Source: Bacillota bacterium (lineage in GTDB: Bacteria; Bacillota; Sulfobacillia; JAJZYS01; JAJYTV01). Taken from it: 64,000 nucleotides of DNA. The notes beneath the pieces are model-generated. The model was not told the origin of the DNA. It saw only the letters and a program-made list of their open reading frames with translations, and did not search any database. A program made the position numbers and the translations under genes. Where the stretch lies: assembly GCA_021799275.1 (NCBI GenBank), contig JAJZAT010000001.1:62001-126000 (forward strand), given 5' to 3'. Shown one piece after another: positions 56,968 to 64,000 of the stretch (positions are counted from its first letter, which is position 1; each line of letters begins with the position of its first letter).

Positions 56968-58134
56968 TCAGCTCTCCAGGAGGCCTTCGATGCCGGGCAG
57001 GACCCTACCTTCCAGGAACTCGAGCGACGCCCCGCCGCCGGTCGAGACGTGGCCGACCCTGTCCGACAGGCCGGATGCGGCGAGCGCGGCCGCGGAGTCG
57101 CCCCCGCCGACCACCGTGTAGCCCGGGCACTCGGCCACCGCATTGGCGACGGCGAGCGTGCCCTCGGCGAACGCCGCGCGTTCGTAGAGTCCGAGCGGGC
57201 CGTTCCAGAACACGCGCCTTGCGCCGAGCACGATGTCGCGATAGGCCGCCTGCGTCGCCGGGCCGATGTCGACGATCATCTCGTCCGACCCGACCTCCTC
57301 GACATTGACGGCGCGGCCGGGTTCCGTGATCGCCCGGGTGGTGACCACGTCGATCGGCAGGTGGAAGCGCCCCTGGAACCGGCGCATCAGGCCGCGCGCC
57401 ACGTCGAGCTCGCCGGACTCGGCGAGCGAGCGGCCGATCGGCACGCCGCGCGCCTCGAGGAAGGTGTTGCCGAGCGCGCCGCCGATCAGCACGTCCTGTG
57501 CCTGCTGGGCGAGATGTTCGATGACGCCGATCTTGTCCGCGATCTTGGCGCCGCCCAGAATCAGCACGAATGGCTGCTCGGTTCCGTTCATCAGGAGGTC
57601 GAGCGCCTGAACCTCCCGCTCCACCAGCAGGCCAGCATAGCTCGGCAGGATGCCGGTGATCGCGTGCGTCGAGGCATGGGCGCGATGCACCGCGCCGAAG
57701 GCGTCCTGGACGAAGATCTCGCCGAAGCGGGCGAGTTCCGCGGCGAGGCCCGGGTCGTCCTTCGTCTCGCGCGGGTCGAAGCGCAGATTGTCGAGCAGCA
57801 GCACGTCACCCGGCTGCAGGCGCTTGACCTCGGCCTGGGCGGAGGCGCTCGTCGGCAGCCCCTGCGCGAACCGCACGTCCAGCTTCAGGAGTTCGGAGAG
57901 CCGCTGGGCCACGGGCCCGAGGCTGAGGCCGTCCTCGATCTTCCCCTTCGGCCTGCCGAGGTGGGACATGACGACGACGGCGGAGCCGCGGGAACGCAGG
58001 GCCTCGATCGTCGGCAGCGAGGCGCGGATGCGCGTGTCGTCGCGGATCTGGCCCTGCTCGAGCGGCACGTTGAGATCCGCGCGCACCAGGGCCAGCCCGA
58101 CACGTGGCGCCGTGCTGAGACTGCGCAGGTTCAC
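56968..58134 (-). CDS. pgk: Phosphoglycerate kinase
   Basis: A 388-residue kinase producing ATP from 1,3-bisphosphoglycerate. LVRADLNVPLEQGQIRDDTR and VVVMSHLGRPKGK are N-domain signatures. The C-domain has LILGGAKIADKIGVIEHL and the GGGDSAAAL nucleotide site near residue 365. GTG 58134 lies 2 bases after the gap stop, with AGAGGG upstream. Confidence 0.97.
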   Translation of the reverse strand: MNLRSLSTAPRVGLALVRADLNVPLEQGQIRDDTRIRASLPTIEALRSRGSAVVVMSHLGRPKGKIEDGLSLGPVAQRLSELLKLDVRFAQGLPTSASAQAEVKRLQPGDVLLLDNLRFDPRETKDDPGLAAELARFGEIFVQDAFGAVHRAHASTHAITGILPSYAGLLVEREVQALDLLMNGTEQPFVLILGGAKIADKIGVIEHLAQQAQDVLIGGALGNTFLEARGVPIGRSLAESGELDVARGLMRRFQGRFHLPIDVVTTRAITEPGRAVNVEEVGSDEMIVDIGPATQAAYRDIVLGARRVFWNGPLGLYERAAFAEGTLAVANAVAECPGYTVVGGGDSAAALAASGLSDRVGHVSTGGGASLEFLEGRVLPGIEGLLES

Positions 58135-58136
58135 CT

Positions 58137-59138
58137 CTACACCCTCTTCGCGATGTAACCTGCGAAGTCGACGAGGCGCGTGGAGTAGCCCCACTCGTTG
58201 TCGTACCACGCGACCACCTTGCCGAGTTCTCCCACCGTAGCGGTCAGGAGGCCGTCAACGATCGCGGAGTGCGTGTCGCCGCGCAGGTCGCTCGACACCA
58301 CCGGGTCTTCCGTGTAACCGAGGATGCCATGCATGGGGCCCTCCGCTGCGGCGCGGAAGGCGGCGTTGAGCTCCTTGGCCGGGATCGGCTTCCTGAGGTG
58401 CACCACAAGGTCGATGACCGATACGACGGGCGTCGGCACACGCAGCGAAAGGCCGTGGAATCTCTTGCCAACCTCGGGCCAGACCGCCCCGACCGCCTTC
58501 GCCGCGCCGGTCGAGGTCGGGATGATGTTCATCGCCGCGGCGCGGGCCCGCCTGAGGTCCTTGTGGGACTTGTCCAGGAGGTTCTGGTCGCTCGTGTAGC
58601 TGTGCACGGTGGTCATCATGCCCTCCGCCACGCCGAAGGTCTGGTCCAGCACCTTCATCACGGGCAGGAGGCAGTTCGTGGTGCACGACCCCATCGACAC
58701 CACTTGGTGCAGGGCCGGGTCGAACTCTTCCTCGTTCACGCCCAGCACGAACGTCGGCGCGGGGTTGACCTTGGCCGGCGCCGCGAGCACGACGTGGCTG
58801 GCGCCGCCCTCGAGATGGCCCATGGCGAGCTCCGGGTCGTTGAACTTGCCCGACGCCTCGAGCACGAGATCGACGCCGACGCTGCGCCAATCGATGCGGG
58901 CGGGCTCGCGCTCATGGAATGCGCGGATGCTCCGCCCGCTGACGTACAGGTGGTCGTCGTCGCTCAGGACCTCGCCGGGAAAGACGCCGTAGTTCGAGTC
59001 GTACTTGAACAGATGCGCCATGGTTGCACTTGCGCCGGGGCCATTGATGGCCACCACCTGCAAATCCGAACGTCCTTCGGCAATTCTCAGCGCGCGACGT
59101 CCGACGGCGCCGAATCCGGAGATGCCTACGCGCAGCAC
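58137..59138 (-). CDS. gap: Glyceraldehyde-3-phosphate dehydrogenase, atypical cofactor-pocket residues
   Basis: A 333-residue GAPDH. GISGFGAVGRRALR is the Rossmann loop, SMGSCTTNCLLP holds the catalytic Cys near residue 152, and YTSDQNLLDKSHKDLRRARA is the S-loop. The residue that normally selects NAD (Asp32 in the Bacillus enzyme) is Gly (AINGPG). The S-loop Leu-Pro pair is Lys-Ser. Both changes point to acceptance of NADP. GTG 59138 follows GGAAG. First gene of the glycolytic operon; no CggR repressor gene is nearby. Confidence 0.95.
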   Translation of the reverse strand: MLRVGISGFGAVGRRALRIAEGRSDLQVVAINGPGASATMAHLFKYDSNYGVFPGEVLSDDDHLYVSGRSIRAFHEREPARIDWRSVGVDLVLEASGKFNDPELAMGHLEGGASHVVLAAPAKVNPAPTFVLGVNEEEFDPALHQVVSMGSCTTNCLLPVMKVLDQTFGVAEGMMTTVHSYTSDQNLLDKSHKDLRRARAAAMNIIPTSTGAAKAVGAVWPEVGKRFHGLSLRVPTPVVSVIDLVVHLRKPIPAKELNAAFRAAAEGPMHGILGYTEDPVVSSDLRGDTHSAIVDGLLTATVGELGKVVAWYDNEWGYSTRLVDFAGYIAKRV

Positions 59139-59184
59139 CTGAGGACACTTCCTTCTTGTTCCAATCTGGACAGAGACCGCAATC

Positions 59185-59190
59185 ATTATA
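59185..59190 (-). promoter_or_regulatory. -10 element of the gap operon promoter
   Basis: A perfect reverse-strand TATAAT about 46 bases before the gap start; the -35 region (TGGCGC at 18 bases) is poor, which may mean an activator is needed. Confidence 0.5.
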
Positions 59191-59250
59191 GCGAATGCTA
59201 CAGTCTAGGCGCCACTTGAGAATTTGGTCACACCGCTGGTACCGATGGCA

Positions 59251-59277
59251 GGGACCGGCGGCACTGCCGCCGGTCCC
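59251..59277 (-). terminator. Hairpin after glnA
   Basis: A perfect 12-base-pair stem GGGACCGGCGGC/GCCGCCGGTCCC with a 3-base loop, 16 bases after the glnA stop. No T-run. Confidence 0.65.
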
Positions 59278-59293
59278 ATTGGCCATGTCCCGT

Positions 59294-60724
59294 TCAGATA
59301 TCGAGGTAGAGGTGGAACTCGATGGGCGTCGGCCTCAGGTTGACCGGATGGACCTCTTCGCGCCGCTTGTAGTCGATCCAGGCGCGGATCAGATCCTCCG
59401 TGAAGACGCCGCCCTCGGTCAGGAAGGCATGGTCCTCCTCGAGGGCCCGGAGCGCCTCGTCGAGGCTGCCCGGGACCGCCTTGACCTTGGCAGCCTCCTC
59501 CGGCGCCAGGTGGTAGATGTTCTTGTCGAGGGGGCCGAAACCGAGTGCGGTTGGGTCGAGCCGGCGCCGCACGCCGTCGAGACCCGCCATCAACATGGCC
59601 GCGAACGAGATGTAGGGGTTGCCCGTCGCATCCGGAGTGCGGAACTCGATGCGCACCGCCTTCGGGTTCTGCGACGTGACCGGCACCCTGATCGCCGCGG
59701 AGCGGTTGCCCTTCGCGAAGACGAGGTTCACCGGAGCTTCGAAGCCCGGCACGAGCCGGCGGTAGGAGTTCGTCGTCGCGTTCGTGAGTCCCACGAGCGC
59801 CGGGGCGTGGCTGAGAATACCCGCGATGTAGTGGAGCGCGACCTGCGAAAGGTGGCCGTAGCCTTCGTTCTCATAGAAGAGCGGCACGCCGCCGCGGAAG
59901 ATCGACTGGTGGGTGTGCATGCCCGAACCGTTGTCGCCGTAGAGCGGCTTCGGCATGAACGTCGCGATGCGGCCGGCGCGGCGCGCGATGTTCTTCACGA
60001 TGTACTTGTAGAGCATAACGTTGTCGGCCGAGGTGGTCAGGCGGTCGAAGACGATGCCGATCTCGCTCTGGCCGGCGGTCGCCACCTCGTGATGGTGGCG
60101 CTCGACCTCGATGCCGCACGCCTTCATGGCGCGCACCATCTCGCCGCGCAGGTCGGAGAGCTGGTCGTTCGGCGAGACGGGCGCGTAGCCCGACTTCGAC
60201 CGGATGCGGTGCTGCAGGTTCGGGGCGCCCACGTCGCCCGAGCCCCAGTGCGACTCTTCCGAGCCGATCGCGAAAAAGGACTCCTCGGGATTCACCTGGT
60301 AGCGCACGTCGTCGAAGATGAAGAACTCCAGTTCGGGGCCGAAGTAGGCGGTGTCGCCGACGCCGCTCGCCTCGAGGTAAGCCTCGGCCGCCTGCGCCAC
60401 GCGCCGCGGGTCGCGCGAGAAGCGCTGCATCGCCGGATCGTAGATGTCGCAGTTGATCGAGAGCGTCGGGCGCTCGTGGAAGGGATCGAGGAAGGCGGTC
60501 TCAGGGTCCGGGACCATGATCATGTCGCTCTCTTCGATTTCGCGGAAGCCCCTCAGGGAACTTCCGTCGAACGGCACGCCCTCGCTGAACGCCTCCTCTG
60601 CGATCTCCTCCGCGGGAAAGGTGATGTGGTGCCAGGTACCGGGCAGATCGATCAGCTTGAGGTCCACGAACTCGACCGCACCGCTCCGGAGCATCGACAG
60701 GATCTCGTCCTTAGTCAAGCCCAT
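59294..60724 (-). CDS. glnA: Glutamine synthetase type I (beta-like C-terminus)
   Basis: A 476-residue enzyme that makes glutamine from glutamate and ammonia. The metal/ATP site is NGSGMHTHQSIF near residue 265, and the ATP site is VFAKGNRSAAIRVP near 340. The C-terminal part reads FGPLDKNIYHLAPEEAAKV, with a Tyr at the GS-I-beta adenylylation position and the ~25-residue insertion of that class. Typical Bacillota GS-I-alpha enzymes are about 445 residues and lack this. Its start overlaps glnR by 14 bases. Adenylylation itself is not shown, since no glnE is in the window. Confidence 0.95.
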   Translation of the reverse strand: MGLTKDEILSMLRSGAVEFVDLKLIDLPGTWHHITFPAEEIAEEAFSEGVPFDGSSLRGFREIEESDMIMVPDPETAFLDPFHERPTLSINCDIYDPAMQRFSRDPRRVAQAAEAYLEASGVGDTAYFGPELEFFIFDDVRYQVNPEESFFAIGSEESHWGSGDVGAPNLQHRIRSKSGYAPVSPNDQLSDLRGEMVRAMKACGIEVERHHHEVATAGQSEIGIVFDRLTTSADNVMLYKYIVKNIARRAGRIATFMPKPLYGDNGSGMHTHQSIFRGGVPLFYENEGYGHLSQVALHYIAGILSHAPALVGLTNATTNSYRRLVPGFEAPVNLVFAKGNRSAAIRVPVTSQNPKAVRIEFRTPDATGNPYISFAAMLMAGLDGVRRRLDPTALGFGPLDKNIYHLAPEEAAKVKAVPGSLDEALRALEEDHAFLTEGGVFTEDLIRAWIDYKRREEVHPVNLRPTPIEFHLYLDI

Positions 60725-61076
60725 CCTCCTCTTCCTGATCGTGATGCTCGCTCAGCACGCGCTCCAGCTCGGCGCGGTTCGACACCGGATAGAGCGAACG
60801 CAGGGCATGGGCGGCCATCAGCCTGCTGCGCACGTCGCGCTCGGGCTCCGCCGACGGGTTCTCGACGATGCGCCTCGCCGTCGCCAGCGTCTGGCCCGAC
60901 GCGAGAATGCGCTGGATCTCGAGAAGGCGCTGCACGTCGCTCTCGCCGTAGTAGCGCTGGCCGCCCGGGGTACGGCGCGGAGAGACCAGCCCGACCTGCT
61001 CGTAGTAGCGGATCTGCCGCTCACTGAGGCCAGTGCGCCTGCTTACGGCGCCGATTCCCATCGAGCGGTCCGGCAT
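60711..61076 (-). CDS. glnR: GlnR-like MerR-family nitrogen regulator
   Basis: A 121-residue winged-helix protein. MGIGAVSRRTGLSERQIRYY, then GLVSPRRTPGGQRYYGESDVQRLLEIQRIL by region, matches GlnR/TnrA. GlnR represses glnRA when glutamine is plentiful, through contact with feedback-inhibited glutamine synthetase. The C-terminal tail is short and acidic (SEHHDQEEEDGLD), unlike the Bacillus autoinhibitory tail. It is cotranscribed with glnA from a sigma-A-like promoter. Confidence 0.88.
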   Translation of the reverse strand: MPDRSMGIGAVSRRTGLSERQIRYYEQVGLVSPRRTPGGQRYYGESDVQRLLEIQRILASGQTLATARRIVENPSAEPERDVRSRLMAAHALRSLYPVSNRAELERVLSEHHDQEEEDGLD

Positions 61077-61100
61077 GCTTGCGCCCCCTCTCTGTCAGCT

Positions 61101-61130
61101 ATAGTAGGCGGCTACGCTTAAAACGGTCAA
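61101..61130 (-). promoter_or_regulatory. glnRA promoter
   Basis: Reverse-strand TTGACC (61125-61130), an 18-base spacer and TACTAT (61101-61106), 25 bases before the glnR ATG. No exact TGTNAN7TNACA GlnR box is visible, though TGTAAG and CTGACA occur just upstream. Confidence 0.65.
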
Positions 61131-61203
61131 TCTTTTGTCAGGTTTCAAGCGCAAATCTTACAATGCTCAGGTCAAGCCTTGCGACGTGGCCACACCCGAC
61201 CCC

Positions 61204-61252
61204 TTGACCTGCCTCCTCTGTCCGAGTAGCATCTACGTAGATGCTCATCTAC
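61204..61252 (+). promoter_or_regulatory. arsR-family promoter with overlapping palindromic operators
   Basis: TTGACC (61204-61209), a 17-base spacer and TAGCAT (61227-61232). A perfect 18-base palindrome AGCATCTACGTAGATGCT (61228-61245) covers the -10. A second inverted repeat GTAGATG-CT-CATCTAC (61237-61252) overlaps it. Both lie before the AAGGAGG of the regulator gene, so autorepression is likely. Confidence 0.8.
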
Positions 61253-61267
61253 CTAAGGAGGGTTTTC

Positions 61268-61828
61268 ATGAGCGAGGAGGAGATTGCGGCCGCCCTGGCG
61301 TTCTTCAAGGGGCTCGCGGACGAGAGCCGCCTGCGCATCCTCGGCCTCCTGGCCGGGAAGCCGCGCAGCGTGGAGGAGCTCGCGGCGGCCCTCGAGCTCA
61401 GGACCCCCACCGTTTCGCACCATCTGCAGACGCTGCGCCGGCTCGGCATCGTCGAGATGCGTCCCGAGGGCACCACGCACCGCTACCGGCTCGACCTGCG
61501 CCGGCTGCAGGATCTCAGCCGGGATCTCCTGGCCTCGGAGAAGGTTCGCAGCCTGGCGGCGGCCGACGCGGACGCCGCCTGGGAGCGCAAGGTGCTGCGC
61601 GACTTCTTCGCCGGCGAGGAGCTCCGGGAGATCCCCGCGAGCCGTAAGAAGCGCCTCGTCGTGCTGCGCTGGCTCGCGGACCGTTTCGAGCCTGGCCGCC
61701 GGTATCCCGAGCAGGAGGTCAACGAAATCCTGCGCCGGCACCACCCCGATGCCGCGACGCTGCGCCGCGAGTTCATCGCGACCGGTCTGATGCAGCGCGA
61801 GGACAGCGTCTACTGGCGCACGACCTAG
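61268..61828 (+). CDS. ArsR-family regulator with DUF2087 C-terminal domain
   Basis: A 186-residue protein. The ArsR winged helix has FFKGLADESRLRILGLLAG and ELRTPTVSHHLQTLRRLGIV (about residues 15-70). The last ~60 residues, from SRKKRLVVLRWLADRFEPGRRYP to the end, match DUF2087. The metal-binding ELCVCDL motif of ArsR is absent, so a non-metal signal is likely. ATG 61268 has a near-perfect AAGGAGG; the longer frame from 61241 would start inside the operator. Autoregulation is inferred from the palindromes upstream. Confidence 0.88.
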   Translation: MSEEEIAAALAFFKGLADESRLRILGLLAGKPRSVEELAAALELRTPTVSHHLQTLRRLGIVEMRPEGTTHRYRLDLRRLQDLSRDLLASEKVRSLAAADADAAWERKVLRDFFAGEELREIPASRKKRLVVLRWLADRFEPGRRYPEQEVNEILRRHHPDAATLRREFIATGLMQREDSVYWRTT

Positions 61829-61947
61829 CCGCTGTCCTGACCGATTCGGGCAGGCCTGACGGAACGGAGAACGTCAAACGCATCCACAGCCTGCGCGGGA
61901 AGCCGCCCGCCTTATGCGCATGCTAGTCGCAGGCAGGTGACTTCCGC

Positions 61948-62463
61948 GTGTGGCAGATGTGGCTCCTGAAGGTCCCGCTGCTTCATCTGATCATCCGAAC
62001 CGCGCTGATCTACATCGTCGTGCTGCTCGGCCTGCGCCTCTTCGGCAAGAGGGAGGTCGGGCAGTTCACGCTCTTCGACCTCGCGGTCGTCATGCTGGTA
62101 GGCAACGCCGTCCAGCCTGCCATCACGGGTCCGGACACCTCCGTCACCGGCGGCCTCGTCATCACCGTCACGCTCTTCCTGCTCAATCGCCTGGTCAACT
62201 ACCTCACGGTGAGCAACAGGCTCGTGCGGGACATCATCGAGGGCCATCCCACCGTCGTCGCCCGCGGCGGCCACTGGCTGAGGCGCGCCCTGGCGCAGGA
62301 GGGCCTGTCCCCCGAGGACTGCCTGCCCGCGCTGCGCGACCACGGAGTCGAGAACGTCGACGGCGTGGACCTCGCCGTGCTCGAGGTGGACGGCACCCTG
62401 TCGGTGGTGCCGAAGGGGCAGGGCCTGAGGCGCGGCAACCGCGTGCTGGGAGAGAACGTCTAG
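61948..62463 (+). CDS. YetF/DUF421-family membrane protein
   Basis: A 171-residue protein with about three N-terminal hydrophobic helices. LFGKREVGQFTLFDLAVVMLVG near residues 31-52 is the DUF421 signature. A small cytosolic domain with EGHPTVVARGG follows. The function of the family is unknown. The GTG at 61948 follows AGGTGA; an ATG three codons on is possible. Converges on phoU across a strong terminator. Confidence 0.88.
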   Translation: MWQMWLLKVPLLHLIIRTALIYIVVLLGLRLFGKREVGQFTLFDLAVVMLVGNAVQPAITGPDTSVTGGLVITVTLFLLNRLVNYLTVSNRLVRDIIEGHPTVVARGGHWLRRALAQEGLSPEDCLPALRDHGVENVDGVDLAVLEVDGTLSVVPKGQGLRRGNRVLGENV

Positions 62464-62480
62464 GACGCACGCACCGCCGA

Positions 62481-62530
62481 GAGCGCAAGAGACCCGGCCG
62501 GGCCAATGCCCGTCCGGGTCTCTTGCGCTC
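62481..62530. terminator. Bidirectional terminator (17-base stem)
   Basis: A perfect stem, GAGCGCAAGAGACCCGG with CCGGGTCTCTTGCGCTC, ends 1 base before the phoU stop and serves the convergent YetF-like and phoU genes. Confidence 0.8.
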
Positions 62531-62531
62531 G

Positions 62532-63194
62532 CTAGCGGTTCAGGTCCTGGCGCTCGCCCGACACCATGAAGATCACCGACTCGCCCAGGTTGGTCGCGTG
62601 GTCGGCCACGCGCTCGAGGTGCTGGGCGACGAACAGCAGGTGGGTGCCCTGATGGATGGTGCGAGGGTCCTCCATCATGTAGACGAGCAGTTCGCGCATC
62701 ACCTGGCTGTAGAGGTGGTCTACCTCATCGTCGGTCTTGAGGAGTTCCTCCGCGGCCTGCGGGTCGCGGCGGACGTAGGCGCGAAGCGCGTCGCGCGTCA
62801 TGCGCAAGGCGAGTTCCGCCATGCGCGGAATGTCGATGAGGGGCTTCATCAGGGGCTCGTCGCCGATGCGCTCCGTGACGCGCGCGATGTCCACGGCGTG
62901 GTCGGCCATGCGCTCGAGGTCGCCCACGATCTTGATCGCGGTCCCCACGATGCGCAGGTCCGAGGCGGCGGGCTGCTGCAGCGCGATGATCTCGAGACAA
63001 CGCGTCTCGATGTCGAGCTGCATGCGATCGATCTCGTCGTCGCCCTCGACGATCTGGTGCGCGAGGTCGCGGTTGCCCTCCGCGAGCGACTTGACCGACT
63101 GTCCGATCCGCTCCTCCACGAGCGTACCCATGCGCAGGATATCCTGCTGCAACTCCTCCAGTTCCTGATGGAACGTGCTGCGCACCCTAGGCAC
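62532..63194 (-). CDS. phoU: Phosphate-transport system accessory protein PhoU
   Basis: A 220-residue all-helical protein with two PhoU repeats. Its conserved metal-binding signatures are EGDDEIDRMQLDIE in the first half and KTDDEVDHLYSQVM in the second. PhoU damps Pst uptake and signals to the phosphate two-component system. It follows pstB by 6 bases. Confidence 0.95.
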   Translation of the reverse strand: MPRVRSTFHQELEELQQDILRMGTLVEERIGQSVKSLAEGNRDLAHQIVEGDDEIDRMQLDIETRCLEIIALQQPAASDLRIVGTAIKIVGDLERMADHAVDIARVTERIGDEPLMKPLIDIPRMAELALRMTRDALRAYVRRDPQAAEELLKTDDEVDHLYSQVMRELLVYMMEDPRTIHQGTHLLFVAQHLERVADHATNLGESVIFMVSGERQDLNR

Positions 63195-63200
63195 TCCCTT

Positions 63201-63959
63201 CTAGCCGAACCGCCCCGTGACGTAATCCTCCGTCCGGCGGTCGCGCGGTCGCGTGAAGATGTCCCTCGTGGGCCCGAACTCTATGAGCTCCCCGCTGAGG
63301 AAAAAGGCGGTGTGATCCGAGATGCGTCCTGCCTGCTGCATATTGTGCGTCACGACGATCAGCGTGTAGTTCTCCTTGAGCGATTCCGTCAGCTCCTCGA
63401 TCTTCGCCGTCGCGACGGGATCGAGCGCGGAGGCGGGCTCGTCCATCAGGAGAACCTCCGGTTCCACCGCCAGGGCCCGGGCGATGCAGAGCCGCTGCTG
63501 CTGGCCACCGGAGAGTTCGAAGGCGCTTTTCTGCAGCTTGTCCCGCACCTCGTCCCAAAGCGCCGCGCGCCTGAGGCTCTGCTCCACGATCTCCCTGAGG
63601 CGCGCCTCGGAGCGCTGCCCGTGCACCCTCGGTCCGTAGGCGATGTTCTGGTAGATCGTCATGGGAAACGGGTTCGGGCGCTGAAAGACCATGCCCACGC
63701 GCTTGCGCAGCCGGGCCGGGTCCTGGCTGCGCGCATAGATGTCCTCGCCGTCCAGCAGCACCTTTCCGGTGATGCGCGCGCCGGGAACATGGTCGTTCAT
63801 GCGGTTCAGGGTGCGCAGGAAGGAGGACTTGCCGCAGCCGCTCGGGCCGATGATCGCCGCGACGGTGTGTTCCTGGATCTCGACGCTGACATCCTTAAGC
63901 CCCAATGCTGAACCGTACCAGAGGCTGAGGTTCTCCACGCTGATCTTCGCAGCACTCAA
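63201..63959 (-). CDS. pstB: Phosphate ABC transporter ATP-binding protein PstB
   Basis: A 252-residue ATPase of the high-affinity phosphate importer. Walker [10 protein letters not shown] is at residues 38-46, the ABC signature [17 protein letters not shown] near 148, and Walker [17 protein letters not shown] 63959 is used, with GGGAGG upstream. The upstream pst genes lie outside the window. Cotranscribed with phoU. Confidence 0.97.
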   Translation of the reverse strand: MSAAKISVENLSLWYGSALGLKDVSVEIQEHTVAAIIGPSGCGKSSFLRTLNRMNDHVPGARITGKVLLDGEDIYARSQDPARLRKRVGMVFQRPNPFPMTIYQNIAYGPRVHGQRSEARLREIVEQSLRRAALWDEVRDKLQKSAFELSGGQQQRLCIARALAVEPEVLLMDEPASALDPVATAKIEELTESLKENYTLIVVTHNMQQAGRISDHTAFFLSGELIEFGPTRDIFTRPRDRRTEDYVTGRFG

Positions 63960-64000
63960 CGGAGCCTACCCTCCCGTCGCTCTCCAGCCAGCACCGCCGC
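63956..64000 (-). CDS. Probable end of pstA (phosphate permease subunit)
   Basis: Only 15 codons are in the window. One frame reads [14 protein letters not shown] and stops with a TTGA overlap on the pstB TTG, the coupling expected for pstA-pstB. The identification rests on gene order alone; another frame also ends nearby. Confidence 0.35.
   Translation of the reverse strand, partial: AAVLAGERREGRLR

Noticed and set aside
59195..61027. Forward reading frame of 610 codons opposite glnA and glnR
   Set aside because: Antisense shadow of two clearly identified genes.
61143..61186. Two similar stretches CAGGTTTCAAGC and CAGGTCAAGCC near the glnR promoter
   Set aside because: The match is imperfect and the spacing does not fit a known GlnR box; too weak to call an operator.
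61950..63911. Forward reading frame of 653 codons across the YetF gene, phoU and pstB
   Set aside because: It crosses a 17-base terminator stem and reads out of frame or antisense through three real genes.

Overview
The window is a gene-dense, high-GC stretch of chromosome. It looks like a high-GC Bacillota lineage of the Symbiobacterium/Thermaerobacter/Limnochordia kind. The evidence is a T-box leader in front of valS, a sporulation-type LonB next to a SpoVB/MurJ-like flippase, a tig-clpP-clpX operon, a small GlnR-like MerR regulator directly before glnA, a gap-pgk-tpiA-gpmI-eno operon, a secG-esterase-rnr-smpB-ssrA cluster, and an SLH-domain surface protein. The exact taxon cannot be fixed from sequence alone. 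I see no rRNA, insertion sequence, prophage, CRISPR array or replication origin. GTG and TTG starts are frequent, and many neighbouring genes overlap by 1-4 bases (ATGA, GTGA, TTGA, TGATG).

Layout. 1-3.5 kb: folC (cut by the window edge) and valS behind a T-box. 3.6-7.7 kb: a VOC protein, a nucleoside deaminase, a flippase coupled to a substrate-binding lipoprotein, and an acetyltransferase. 7.8-13.4 kb: ysxC, lon, an EamA transporter and lonB. 13.5-14.2 kb: a decayed proC. 14.2-18.1 kb: a MoxR ATPase, DUF58 protein and transglutaminase operon. 18.1-22.6 kb: an unusual acyl-CoA dehydrogenase-like protein, then clpX, clpP and tig. 22.7-23.2 kb: five tRNA genes (Gly, Leu, Lys, Gln, His). 23.2-29.8 kb: murI, an SDR, a HAD phosphatase, a Nudix hydrolase, a ClC transporter divergent from a MarR regulator, a small membrane protein and a 2-hydroxyacid dehydrogenase. 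29.9-34.9 kb: an aspartase-like lyase, aspartokinase, a class V aminotransferase and a sugar-permease-like transporter. 35.0-37.4 kb: pepC, an AIM24-like protein and a small membrane protein. 37.6-37.85 kb: three tRNA genes (Pro, Gly, Arg). 38.0-44.7 kb: a MerR drug-sensor-like regulator with its own MerR-type promoter, a potassium channel with a G11 tract, a large SLH surface protein and an AAC(3)-type acetyltransferase. 44.8-49.1 kb: a P1 peptidase, an ITPase, rph, an NCS1 permease and a thioredoxin-fold-like small protein. 49.1-59.1 kb: one reverse-strand block running gap-pgk-tpiA-gpmI-eno-secG-esterase-rnr-smpB-ssrA. 59.3-64 kb: glnA with glnR, an ArsR-DUF2087 regulator with a strong palindromic operator, a YetF-like protein, and phoU-pstB.

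Functionally the window is mostly core housekeeping: protein quality control (Lon, LonB, ClpXP, trigger factor, tmRNA-SmpB, RNase R), lower glycolysis, nitrogen and phosphate control, and translation. Small accessory cassettes, mostly regulators and transporters, lie between these. The best second-look items are the smpB-ssrA overlap with a non-canonical tmRNA T-loop, a GAPDH lacking the NAD-selecting Asp, an acyl-CoA dehydrogenase-like protein lacking both usual catalytic Glu positions, a GlnR paired with a GS-I-beta-like glutamine synthetase, and the autoregulated MerR. I did not find a clearly new multi-gene system.
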